Origin: an uncultured Cytophagales bacterium | GTDB lineage: Bacteria; Bacteroidota; Bacteroidia; Cytophagales; Cyclobacteriaceae | DNA: 64,000 bases | Reading direction: 5' to 3' | Assembly (NCBI GenBank): GCA_913057175.1 | Contig: CAJXNP010000005.1 | Coordinates: 1-64,000 of the forward strand | In this document: piece after piece, positions 46,645 to 55,550 of the stretch | Layout: every line of letters starts with the position of its first letter | Position numbering within the stretch: the first letter of the stretch is position 1 | The notes under the pieces: generated by a model | Databases searched by the model: none | What the model saw: the letters and a program-made list of their open reading frames with translations, nothing else | Told to the model about the DNA's origin: nothing | Program-made: the position numbers and the translations under genes

Positions 46645-47522
46645 AACAACTACTAACCACAATACTCATTTTAATCGCTGCATTTCAGGGATACTCACAA
46701 GACTATGTATTCCGGGTGATGCTAAATAAAGGATCTAATACTTACGGCTCAGCAAGTTCCTGGGAAAAGCTTGTGACAGGAACTAAATTGACAGACAAGC
46801 AGACTTTGAAATTAGGGGATGATTCCTACATCGCCCTGCTTCATTCATCAGGTGTTACGATGGAGCTAAAAGAGTCCGGCGAGTACAAAGTGTCAGACCT
46901 GAATTCAAAGATATCCAATAATCAATCTTCGCTCCTTCAGAAATATTCGCAGTACATCATGGATAACATTTCTGAAGAAGATCAAAGCCGTTTAAATGCT
47001 ACAGGAGCTGTGAAAAGAAGTATTTATGACATTGATGTATACTTAAATGAGTATGGTGAATACTACAGTAACATGCAAATTTTTGACTGGGACGATATAG
47101 AAGGTGTTGATTCCTATATCGTGACAATCCGAGACAAATTTGATGAGGAGATTTTCAAAAAAGAAGTTTCAAGATCTGAAATAGCCGTGGATTTCAGTAA
47201 CCCAAAATTGAGAAGTCAAGAATTAGTCGTTGTTTATTTTGATATAAAAGGTGAAGAAAATACTAATTCAGATGGTTTTGGTTTAAAACCTATCAACGAT
47301 GAGAGATTAACTGTTTTGCAAACCGAACTAGAGTCATTAAAATCAGAATTTAAGGGGGAGACTGCTTTGAAAAATTTGGTCATAGCAAGTTATTATGAAG
47401 AAAACGGATTGTATACCGATGCAATTACCTGCTATAGGAAAGCTATGGCTCTTTCCGATGATGTAGATGGGATGTACGAAGACTTTTTGATCAGAAACGG
47501 ATTTAAAGACAAAACAAACTAA
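46641..47522 (+). CDS. Secreted protein coupled to the CHASE2 gene
   Basis: A 293-residue protein with a signal peptide (about 1-20, ending QGYSQ). The first part (about 22-90) is beta-rich and resembles FecR/SH3-like modules (GSNTYGSASSWEKLVTG, LKLGDDSYIALLHSSG). The last part looks like a TPR unit (ASYYEENGLYTDAITCYRKA). Its ATG overlaps the CHASE2 stop (ATGA), so the two are made together, and this protein may bind the sensor domain in the periplasm. I know of no established function. Confidence 0.75.
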   Translation: MKQLLTTILILIAAFQGYSQDYVFRVMLNKGSNTYGSASSWEKLVTGTKLTDKQTLKLGDDSYIALLHSSGVTMELKESGEYKVSDLNSKISNNQSSLLQKYSQYIMDNISEEDQSRLNATGAVKRSIYDIDVYLNEYGEYYSNMQIFDWDDIEGVDSYIVTIRDKFDEEIFKKEVSRSEIAVDFSNPKLRSQELVVVYFDIKGEENTNSDGFGLKPINDERLTVLQTELESLKSEFKGETALKNLVIASYYEENGLYTDAITCYRKAMALSDDVDGMYEDFLIRNGFKDKTN

Positions 47523-48185
47523 TCAATCAAATCAGAGCTCAACAAAACTGTTCTGGCATTCCGCTTAATTGTTAGAGAGATTTAGTGAGTAGTTGCTCCC
47601 AAAGTGGAAAAACACCTATTTCTCAGTCCATTTTTTCTTATTGACGGGCTTTATCTAATGTAATATAATTCACGATAAGTGCATTTTTCGAATTAAAATT
47701 GACTTTTCCAGCTTCTTTGTCAATTTTGAGCTACAGTTTTTCTACCTATGTATAAGTCAAAGCAATCCAAAAAATAATATCCTGTTAGGATCTGTTTTAT
47801 AGTTCTAATGCTATCCGTTGGAAAGGCTGTTCCAAACCTGAATTTGTGTTCAAATGCTTTGCCTTATTTTGCTTAAAACAAATGCTGCAAATTTTATTTT
47901 AATAAATGGATAAAAAGACAAAAATAAAATTGAAAAATCAGGGTTTTACAGGTACGAATTTTGTGGGCATTCCTGAAAATTCGAATGACCAGTTTCCTTT
48001 TCATTTTTACAAAAAAACATTAGATTTTTCTAAGAATTTTTAATCTAAAAGTGCCACTATTCTGTCTATTGCGGCATTCATAAAAGTCAAGTTTTTGAAG
48101 CTGTTTTTTGTTCGATTTTTTTTTGGCAAATTTGTTTCCCTTTTTTTTAAACGCAAGATAAAATCATTGTTTTTAACCCTGTAAA
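47523..48185. other. Long AT-rich intergenic region upstream of dnaA
   Basis: A 663-bp gap, the longest in the window, with runs of T near 48110-48150. I searched by eye for DnaA boxes (TTATCCACA and its complement) and found none exact, so I do not call an origin. No gene-like frame or strong hairpin is present apart from a weak TTAGATT/AATCTAA pairing near 48025-48045. Confidence 0.55.
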
Positions 48186-49598
48186 ATGACGATAGATAGT
48201 CAGGATATTTGGTCTAAGTGTTTAGGTAACATCAAGTCAAAAATTGGTGAACAGGGATTCGATACCTGGTTCAAGCCAATCAAGCCTATAAAACTTGATG
48301 GCAAGGTATTAACCATTCAGGTTCCCAGTCAATTTTTTTATGAATATCTGGAGGAGCATTATGTTCATTTGCTGAGAAATGTGCTCAATGAAGAGTTGGG
48401 AAATGATTACAAACTTGAATACTCAGTTGTAGTCGACAAAGGAAATGAATTTAATAAGCCATACATTGTCAATCTTCCAAATAATGGCAAAGCTTATTCA
48501 AAAGGAAACGGGCATTCTATCGCCTACACCAATCCTTTTGATTTACAGACCATTGATCGGGAAAGGCAGAACTCCAATCTGAATGTTCACTACACTTTTG
48601 ACAATTTTATTGAAGGGGATTGCAACAGATTAGCAAGGTCAGCTGGTGTGGCAGTTGCACAAAAGCCTGGTGTCACTTCATTTAACCCATTAATGCTCTA
48701 TGGTGGAGTTGGATTGGGAAAAACACACCTCGTGCAAGCCATTGGCAACGAAATCAAAAAGATCAATGAGAAATTCGTCTTGTATGTGTCTTCAGAGAAA
48801 TTCACCAACCAGTTTTTCGAAGCCATCAAAAACAATAATATCCAGGAGTTTTCAAATTTCTATTTACAGGTCGATGTGTTGATCCTCGATGATGTTCAAT
48901 TCTTCGAAGGAAAAGAAAAAACACAGGAGATCTTTTTTCATATTTTCAATCACCTGCATCAAAATGGTAAGCAGATCATCATGACAAGCGACCGCCCGCC
49001 GAGAGATCTTGTCGGATTAATGGAAAGGTTGGTTTCAAGGTTCAAGTGGGGGCTTACTGCCGACCTGCAACAACCGGATTACGAAACAAGGATGGCCATC
49101 ATCCAGCGAAAAATGCAGGCGGATGGCATAAATATTCCTGAAAATGTGATCGAATACCTGGCATACAGCATTGATACAAATGTCCGGGATCTGGAAGGTG
49201 TTTTGATCTCTTTGATTGCCAATGCTTCGTTGATCAAAAAGGAAGTGGATCTGGAATTAGCCAGGGAAACATTAAAAAATATCGTTCATGATATTGACTC
49301 GGAAGTTGGCATCGATTACATACAGAAGACGATTAGTGAATATTTCAAAATACCGGTCGATCAGCTAAAAGACAAAACCCGCAAAAAGGAAATCGTCATC
49401 GCCAGACAAATCGCCATGTATTTTGCCAAAGATTATACAAATCATTCCCTAAAAACCATTGGTGATCATTTTGGAGGAAGGGATCACAGTACGGTTATCC
49501 ATGCTGTTCAGGCTATCAGTGACTTTTGTGATACGGATCCATCATTCAAAAAGACAGTCGAGGATATCAGAAAAAAATTAAAACTGAAAAACGTCTGA
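48186..49598 (+). CDS. dnaA: Chromosomal replication initiator DnaA
   Basis: A 470-residue AAA+ initiator. It has the DnaB-interaction domain I (about 1-80), a variable linker, the AAA+ domain with Walker A GGVGLGKT (173-180), Walker B VLILDDVQFF near 235 and sensor motifs. The C-terminal DNA-binding domain carries the signature GGRDHSTVIHA near residues 435-445. Length and domains are normal. It is not beside dnaN or gyrB; instead a creatininase-family gene follows after 41 bp. A 663-bp gap lies upstream. Confidence 0.98.
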   Translation: MTIDSQDIWSKCLGNIKSKIGEQGFDTWFKPIKPIKLDGKVLTIQVPSQFFYEYLEEHYVHLLRNVLNEELGNDYKLEYSVVVDKGNEFNKPYIVNLPNNGKAYSKGNGHSIAYTNPFDLQTIDRERQNSNLNVHYTFDNFIEGDCNRLARSAGVAVAQKPGVTSFNPLMLYGGVGLGKTHLVQAIGNEIKKINEKFVLYVSSEKFTNQFFEAIKNNNIQEFSNFYLQVDVLILDDVQFFEGKEKTQEIFFHIFNHLHQNGKQIIMTSDRPPRDLVGLMERLVSRFKWGLTADLQQPDYETRMAIIQRKMQADGINIPENVIEYLAYSIDTNVRDLEGVLISLIANASLIKKEVDLELARETLKNIVHDIDSEVGIDYIQKTISEYFKIPVDQLKDKTRKKEIVIARQIAMYFAKDYTNHSLKTIGDHFGGRDHSTVIHAVQAISDFCDTDPSFKKTVEDIRKKLKLKNV

Positions 49599-49639
49599 TA
49601 TTCCATTTGAATTTTGGTCTGATCCAGTAATTTTATTGC

Positions 49640-50404
49640 ATGAGACCATATATTCTTGCCGAAAACAATTGGAAATCCATTCGTGAAAATAAAATTGAAT
49701 TAGCTATCCTGCCTTGGGGAGCTACGGAAGCTCACAATTATCATCTTCCGTACGCGACAGACAACATTCAATGCGACTACATAGCAGCGGAATCTGCCAG
49801 AAAAGCCTGGGAGAAAACCGAGAATTTCACAGTTTTGCCTACCGTTCCATTTGGCGTAAATACAGGTCAGTCAGATATTTTACTGGACCTGAATGTTTTG
49901 CCATCAACGCAACTGACCATTCTCAAAGATCTTGCAACGGTCCTCAATCGACAGAGAATTCCAAAATTACTATTGATTAATGGGCACGGTGGGAATGATT
50001 TCAAACCCTTGTTGCGTGAGTTAGGATATTTGTTTCCTGACATGTTTTTCACATTGTGTAATTGGTATACGGTTTTGGATATTGGCGATTATTTTCGAAA
50101 GGAAAACTGCAACCATGCTGGTGAAATGGAAACCAGCGTGATGATGACCATTGAACCTAAATTGGTTTTTCCATTAAGTGAAGCAGGAGATGGCTTTGAA
50201 AAGAAAAGTAAGATTCAGGGAATACGCGAAGGCTGGGTCTGGGCTGAAAGAAAATGGAGCCAGGTGACCAAAGATACCGGCATTGGAAATCCAGCAAATG
50301 CTTCAGTTGAAAAGGGGAAGAAATTTCTGGTTGATCTGACGGATAGGATTTCAGAGTTAATAATAGACCTGGTCCATGCTGATTTAAAAGATCTGTATGC
50401 GTAA
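49640..50404 (+). CDS. Creatininase family amidohydrolase
   Basis: A 254-residue metal-dependent hydrolase of the creatininase fold. Likely metal ligands are E30, H32 and D41 in GATEAHNYHLPYATD, the histidine of INGHGGND (about 112-118) and the glutamate of HAGEMETS (about 158-165). Family members cleave cyclic amides such as creatinine or act in cofactor pathways (MftE, ArfB). The substrate here is unknown. It lies 41 bp behind dnaA and 152 bp before rhaM, so either association could be chance. Confidence 0.87.
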   Translation: MRPYILAENNWKSIRENKIELAILPWGATEAHNYHLPYATDNIQCDYIAAESARKAWEKTENFTVLPTVPFGVNTGQSDILLDLNVLPSTQLTILKDLATVLNRQRIPKLLLINGHGGNDFKPLLRELGYLFPDMFFTLCNWYTVLDIGDYFRKENCNHAGEMETSVMMTIEPKLVFPLSEAGDGFEKKSKIQGIREGWVWAERKWSQVTKDTGIGNPANASVEKGKKFLVDLTDRISELIIDLVHADLKDLYA

Positions 50405-50556
50405 TTTGGTAGATAATAATAAATCCCTGATGTGTAATTGCTATATCAAGTTTCAAGAATTCAATCTTATCTATAACACACTTATTTTCGTGTAGGTGCA
50501 GGACGGGGGATGAACCGATTGTCATTACCTTAATTTAAAAATTCACCCTATCAAAC

Positions 50557-50871
50557 ATGAACAGAGTGGCATTTAAAATGAAGCTCAAGCCCGGCCAGGC
50601 TGAGGAGTATGAAAGGAGACACAATCAGATCTGGCCCGAATTAAAAAAACTATTATCAGATTCCGGAATTACCGAATATTCCATTTTTCTTGACCGGGAT
50701 ACAGATATGCTGTTTGCTTTTCAAAAAGTTTCAGGTGATATTGGTTCACAGACTTTGGGCGAAAATGAAATAGTCCGAAGGTGGTGGAAATACATGTCTG
50801 ACATCATGGAAACAAACCCTGATCATTCTCCTGTGTCAACCTCTTTAATTGAAGTATTTTATATGAATTAG
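50557..50871 (+). CDS. rhaM: L-rhamnose mutarotase
   Basis: A 104-residue small cytosolic enzyme that converts alpha- and beta-L-rhamnose. The catalytic histidine H22 is in ERRHNQIWPEL, with the further family motifs AFKMKLKPG at the start and RRWWKYMSDIM near 73. The length is exactly typical. It is followed 7 bp later by a GH106-like glycoside hydrolase, forming a two-gene rhamnose unit: the lipoprotein releases L-rhamnose and RhaM adjusts its anomer. No rhaA, rhaB or rhaD is in the window. Confidence 0.93.
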   Translation: MNRVAFKMKLKPGQAEEYERRHNQIWPELKKLLSDSGITEYSIFLDRDTDMLFAFQKVSGDIGSQTLGENEIVRRWWKYMSDIMETNPDHSPVSTSLIEVFYMN

Positions 50872-50878
50872 CCTTACT

Positions 50879-53836
50879 ATGTTTAAATTAATAAAGTCAG
50901 CAGTCATTTTAAGTTTACTTTTTCTACTTGTCTTTGGAATTTCCTGTGTAGAGCAAAACGGTCAAGCGGAAGTTGGCTGGACAGGAGAAACCATGGTTAC
51001 CAAACCATGGACACGTTGGTGGTGGCAGGGAAGCGCTGTCACAAAGGAGGGAATTTCCCATGAATTGGAAGTGCTGAAGGAAGCCGGATTTGGTGGGGTG
51101 GAAATCACACCAATTTATGGTGTTGCAGGTTATGAAGAACAATTCATTCCTTTTCTATCGGAAAAATGGGTGGAAATGCTGCTTCACACACTCCAGGAAG
51201 CTGAGAGGCTGGGATTGGGAGTCGACATGGCTACGGGAACTGGATGGCCATTTGGAGGTCCATGGATTGATGAAGATTATGCCTGTAAAAATTTTGTGTA
51301 TAAAACCTTTGAACTAAAAAGCGGAGAGGCACTAACGGAAAAAATTAAGTATACACAGGAACCTTTTGTCAGAGCGGTAGGGAATCAAATCTATGAAATG
51401 CATGGTATTTACAAAGTAGAAGGTCAGCAACCCAAAGGGACGATCAATGAACCCTTAATGAAAAGACGAAGAAATGAGATCACCATTGATCAATTGGTCC
51501 AACCCATTTCTGCCAATCAAAATTTACAGTTATTAGCTCTTGATCAGGTTCGTTTTGAAAGGGATTTACCGGTTGTGGCGATAATGGCATATTCAGAATC
51601 AGGAGAAAAAATAAATCTCATGGATCAACTTCAAGAGAATGGTTCTTTGAATTGGACAGCGCCGGAGGGAAGCTGGACGATCTATGCTTTGTTTGAGGGA
51701 GATCATGGAAAGATGGTTGAACGAGCAGCGCCGGGGGGGGAAGGAAATGTGCTGGACCATTTTTCACAGGAAGCTATTGATAAATATTTGTCTAAGTTTG
51801 ATTCTGCTTTTACCAATCAAGATATTCGAACGCTACGTGCATTTTTTAATGATTCTTATGAAGTGGATGATGCAAGAGGTTCAGCTGACTGGACACCGAC
51901 ACTTATTGATGAATTTGAAAAAAGAAGGGGATATGATTTGCGGAATTACTTACCCGCATTATTTGGCAATGATGAAGATGCCATTAATGAAAGGGTGTTA
52001 TGCGACTATCGTGAGACAATCTCTGAATTGCTTTTTGATAACTTTACACAAAGGTGGAAGGACTGGGCGAGCACCAAAGACGCTATTATTCGTAACCAGG
52101 CACACGGTTCGCCTGCCAATATCCTCGATCTTTATGCACTTTCTGACATTCCGGAAACGGAAGGTAATGAGGCTTTAAGGGCGAAAATGGCCACTTCAGC
52201 CGCCCATGTTTCGGGAAAGGAGTTGGCCTCCTCCGAATCAGCCACATGGCTTAACGAACATTTTCTTTCCAATCTATCTGATATAAAAAATGCAGTGGAT
52301 CTGTTTCTTCTCAATGGTGTCAATCATGTATTTTACCATGGAACGAACTACTCTCCAAGCGATGATCCGTGGCCGGGATGGTTGTTTTACGCAGCTATTC
52401 ATGCGAATGACAGAAACCCACTTTGGAACGATTTTGTAGCTCTAAACGGCTACATAAACAGATGTCAGTCATTTTTGCAAGCAGGGCATATCGATAATGA
52501 TATTTTGCTATATTATCCGGTCTATGATCGCTTTTCAACACCAGGAAGGGAAATGATTGAACATTTTGATGGAGTGGAGGAGCAATTTGAAGGAACATAC
52601 TTTAAGGTTGCCGCTGAAGAAATGCTGGAAAAAGGGTATGCATTTGATTTTATTTCCGACATGCAAATCCAGGGGTTGGAATATAAAGCAGGCGAACTTT
52701 TTTCAGGCGAGATTACTTATCAAACAATAGTAGTTCCTTTTTGTAAATATATTCCACAATCGACTTTTCAGAAATTAATCGATTTGGCTAATAGTGGGGC
52801 AAATGTGATCTTCTATAACAACCTCCCAACACATTTTTCCGGCTTAGCAAATTTAGAAGAAAAGGAAGCAGAATTAGGCGAAATCAAGTCTTCTTTAGAG
52901 TTTATTAATAAAAATGGTGCGGAAATCCATGAGCAAGGAGGAGGAAAGCTTATTAAAGGGGAAAACCTGGAAACATTACTTACTACCGTCTCAGTTGAAA
53001 GAGAGTCTCTTACTGATCAGGGTTTGCAATTTATAAGAAGAGAAAGAAACGGACAGACTTTTTATTTTATCAAAAATGCTTCGGAAAGTGAATTTGACGG
53101 ATGGGTTAAAATAAATGCTGTCGGAGAAACCGCCATGCTTTATGATCCCATGAATGGAAATTTTGGTAAAGTTAAGACCAGATCAGAAGGAGACACAAAC
53201 CAGATTTATTTACAGCTTAACTCTCAGGAATCAGTTTTTGTTGAAATTTTTGACAAGAATGTAGAGGGGCCTGAATTTAATTATTTTAAGGAGGCTGAAA
53301 CCATTCAGATTGAAGGTGAATGGGGCATAAGTTTTTATAACGAAAGCCTTGAGAATGAAATTACTGTCACCCTGAATTCCCTTACTTCCTGGCCGAATAT
53401 TGAGGATAATGATTTAGGATCGTTTTCGGGGACGGCACGATATACGTTGAAATTTGATCATCCCGAGCTGAAAAATGAAATGTTCAGATTGGATTTGGGT
53501 GAAGTTCATGAAAGCGCAAAAATCATATTGAATGGTAAGGAAGTCGGGACGCTTATCGGACCGGTTTACGAGATTGACTTTTCTTCTGACATGCTGAAGG
53601 AAAATGAAAATATCCTGGAAATTGATGTGTCTAATTTAATGGTCAACAGGATTATAGATCTTGAAAAGCAAGATGTGATGTGGAAGAAATTTTATAATGT
53701 GAATTTTCCTGCTCGGTTGCAGGAAAACAGAGGGGAAGACGGACTTTTCACTGCCAAAAACTGGGAGCCAATAACATCAGGATTGTTAGGACCGGTTCGA
53801 TTGATTGCATTGGAGAAGATCGAATCGATGGAATAA
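50879..53836 (+). CDS. Lipoprotein glycoside hydrolase, GH106-like alpha-L-rhamnosidase
   Basis: A 985-residue protein with a lipoprotein signal peptide (lipobox FGISC, C23), so it is probably anchored in the outer membrane. The N-terminal catalytic part has KPWTRWWWQGSAVTKEGI and GFGGVEITPIYGV, then GTGWPFGGPW, as in GH106 alpha-L-rhamnosidases of Bacteroidetes. The C-terminal 130 residues form a beta-sandwich (TARYTLKFDHPELKNEMFRL) like other GH106 proteins. It is translated with rhaM (7 bp gap), which supports L-rhamnose release. No SusC/SusD pair is near, so this is not a full polysaccharide utilisation locus. Confidence 0.88.
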   Translation: MFKLIKSAVILSLLFLLVFGISCVEQNGQAEVGWTGETMVTKPWTRWWWQGSAVTKEGISHELEVLKEAGFGGVEITPIYGVAGYEEQFIPFLSEKWVEMLLHTLQEAERLGLGVDMATGTGWPFGGPWIDEDYACKNFVYKTFELKSGEALTEKIKYTQEPFVRAVGNQIYEMHGIYKVEGQQPKGTINEPLMKRRRNEITIDQLVQPISANQNLQLLALDQVRFERDLPVVAIMAYSESGEKINLMDQLQENGSLNWTAPEGSWTIYALFEGDHGKMVERAAPGGEGNVLDHFSQEAIDKYLSKFDSAFTNQDIRTLRAFFNDSYEVDDARGSADWTPTLIDEFEKRRGYDLRNYLPALFGNDEDAINERVLCDYRETISELLFDNFTQRWKDWASTKDAIIRNQAHGSPANILDLYALSDIPETEGNEALRAKMATSAAHVSGKELASSESATWLNEHFLSNLSDIKNAVDLFLLNGVNHVFYHGTNYSPSDDPWPGWLFYAAIHANDRNPLWNDFVALNGYINRCQSFLQAGHIDNDILLYYPVYDRFSTPGREMIEHFDGVEEQFEGTYFKVAAEEMLEKGYAFDFISDMQIQGLEYKAGELFSGEITYQTIVVPFCKYIPQSTFQKLIDLANSGANVIFYNNLPTHFSGLANLEEKEAELGEIKSSLEFINKNGAEIHEQGGGKLIKGENLETLLTTVSVERESLTDQGLQFIRRERNGQTFYFIKNASESEFDGWVKINAVGETAMLYDPMNGNFGKVKTRSEGDTNQIYLQLNSQESVFVEIFDKNVEGPEFNYFKEAETIQIEGEWGISFYNESLENEITVTLNSLTSWPNIEDNDLGSFSGTARYTLKFDHPELKNEMFRLDLGEVHESAKIILNGKEVGTLIGPVYEIDFSSDMLKENENILEIDVSNLMVNRIIDLEKQDVMWKKFYNVNFPARLQENRGEDGLFTAKNWEPITSGLLGPVRLIALEKIESME

Positions 53837-53865
53837 GCCCCTGCCTTGTGGGAACCAGTTCATTT

Positions 53866-53904
53866 CTCAAAGTTTCATAAAAGAATCCATTGTGAAACTT
53901 TGAG
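53866..53904. terminator. Hairpin between the rhamnosidase and htrA
   Basis: A perfect 12-bp stem (CTCAAAGTTTCA at 53866-53877, complement at 53893-53904) with a 15-nt loop, followed by TTTCTT. It lies between convergent genes and may end the rhaM-GH106 transcript. The T-run is interrupted, and the surrounding text (TTTGAGTTTCTTGGTGCAACTTTGCG) looks like a dispersed intergenic repeat. Confidence 0.6.
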
Positions 53905-53967
53905 TTTCTTGGTGCAACTTTGCGTAACAACAAATCATTAATGAAGGATTAGAACAAGCGATAATCC

Positions 53968-55437
53968 TTAAAAATAATACCTGTGATATTCCCATTTTCC
54001 TCGTTTGTTCATTCCTTCCACATACACCCTGCCCCTTATTTTTTCGATAATCTCGGTTAGCTCCTGCGGGGTTTTGATAGGAATTTTGTTGATGTAGCAA
54101 ATAATAAAACCTTCCTCCAAATTCATCTTTTTAATGAAGCCATTTCTAACCTTGACGACCCTCACCCCATGCTCAATGTTTAACATGTCTCTTTCAACTT
54201 TTGATATTTTTTCAAAGTCAGCGCCCAGAGTTCGCGATGAAAAGATCTCACGTTTCAGTAATTCTGTTGTGCCTTCCTGATTGAAAAGTGTAGCAGTTGT
54301 ATTGCGGATTTTATTATCCCGTTTGTAAGTTATGGTTAATTTATCCCCTGGCGAATAGTAACTGATCAGCTCCTCGAATTCAGCGCGGCTTTCCAGCTTT
54401 TCATGATTGATTTCGAGTATCACATCTCCCTTTGCCAGTCCTGCCACTTCTGCCGGTCCGCCTTGTTGTATATAGCTCAACACGACACCATTATAGTTAT
54501 CCAGGTTAAGTTTTCGGGCAATGTCGCTGTCAATATCCAAAACATCTCCTCCAAAGAATGCCTTCTGAACCATTCCATATTTGATGATATCTCCAGCTAC
54601 TTTTTTGACAATTTCGGATGGAACCGCAAATCCATATCCTGCATAGGATCCCGTTTTTGAAATAATTGCCGTATTGATCCCAATCAATTCCCCCTGAAGA
54701 TTGACCAAAGCTCCTCCGCTGTTTCCTGGGTTGATAGCGGCATCTGTCTGAATGAACGATTCCAGGGGAAAAGTACTTTTCAGTATATTCAATTCCCTGC
54801 CCTTGGCGCTAACAATACCAGCTGTAACTGTAGAGGTTAGATTAAAGGGGTTTCCAACGGCGAGCACCCAGTCGCCAACTTCTACTCTTCTGGAATTCCC
54901 GATTTTTATAGAGGGAAGATTCTTTGCTTCTATTTTTAATACTGCCAGATCTGATGATGGATCTGTTCCAACTACATCAGCATCATAGCTTTTCTTTCCT
55001 ATGGTCACTTCAATTTTATCAGAATTGTCAATGACATGGTTGTTGGTTATGATATATCCATCCTGAGAATAAATAACGCCTGATCCGGAACTAATGGATT
55101 GTCCGACACTTTCTCCAAAAAAGTATTCCATCCAGGAGGAAGCATACCGCGTTTCAGAAATGGTTTTGATATAAACGACGCTCGGTGTACTTCCCTTCGA
55201 CGCCGTTACAAAGTTAACATCCTGAGCATCAGGAATATTAGGAAGGTTAATTTGGGTTCGCTCATCAATAGGGTTTTCATGGCGAACCATTTTTGTTTCT
55301 GTAATTGAGTCGTCTTTAACATTTTTCTGGCTGATTAAACTCTCATTTGAGATAAATACTTTCTGGTAAAAAAGTGCTCCCAGTATGCCAGCTATAAATC
55401 CAATTATGATCGTTCGCAACGTACCTTTCATGTTCAT
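53968..55437 (-). CDS. htrA: HtrA/Deg family periplasmic serine protease
   Basis: A 489-residue envelope protease/chaperone. An N-terminal membrane anchor or uncleaved signal (about 7-24) is followed by the trypsin-like domain, with the catalytic triad visible in TNNHVIDN (His), SSDLAVLKI (Asp) and NPGNSGGALVN (Ser). A clear PDZ domain follows (about 315-395, GGPAEVAGLAKGDVILEIN). The last 85 residues look like a second, divergent PDZ. It degrades misfolded envelope proteins. A second ATG two codons in is equally possible as start. The gene is single and divergent from the GH3-family gene. Confidence 0.94.
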   Translation of the reverse strand: MNMKGTLRTIIIGFIAGILGALFYQKVFISNESLISQKNVKDDSITETKMVRHENPIDERTQINLPNIPDAQDVNFVTASKGSTPSVVYIKTISETRYASSWMEYFFGESVGQSISSGSGVIYSQDGYIITNNHVIDNSDKIEVTIGKKSYDADVVGTDPSSDLAVLKIEAKNLPSIKIGNSRRVEVGDWVLAVGNPFNLTSTVTAGIVSAKGRELNILKSTFPLESFIQTDAAINPGNSGGALVNLQGELIGINTAIISKTGSYAGYGFAVPSEIVKKVAGDIIKYGMVQKAFFGGDVLDIDSDIARKLNLDNYNGVVLSYIQQGGPAEVAGLAKGDVILEINHEKLESRAEFEELISYYSPGDKLTITYKRDNKIRNTTATLFNQEGTTELLKREIFSSRTLGADFEKISKVERDMLNIEHGVRVVKVRNGFIKKMNLEEGFIICYINKIPIKTPQELTEIIEKIRGRVYVEGMNKRGKWEYHRYYF

Positions 55438-55535
55438 TTGATGAATTTATTCCTTCAATTAATCTGCAAATAAAATATACATTTGGGTTTAAGAAAAGGT
55501 TACTAAAATTAAGATCACAAAAATCTGAAAATTAT

Positions 55536-55543
55536 TACCTTTG
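55536..55543 (+). promoter_or_regulatory. -7 element of the GH3-family gene
   Basis: TACCTTTG is an exact TAnnTTTG element whose last base is 7 bp before the ATG at 55551, so the message may be nearly leaderless. No good -33 was seen. Confidence 0.5.
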
Positions 55544-55550
55544 AATCGCT

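Noticed and set aside
47523-48185. Replication origin upstream of dnaA
   Set aside because: No exact DnaA boxes or repeated 9-mers were visible. Position alone is not enough.
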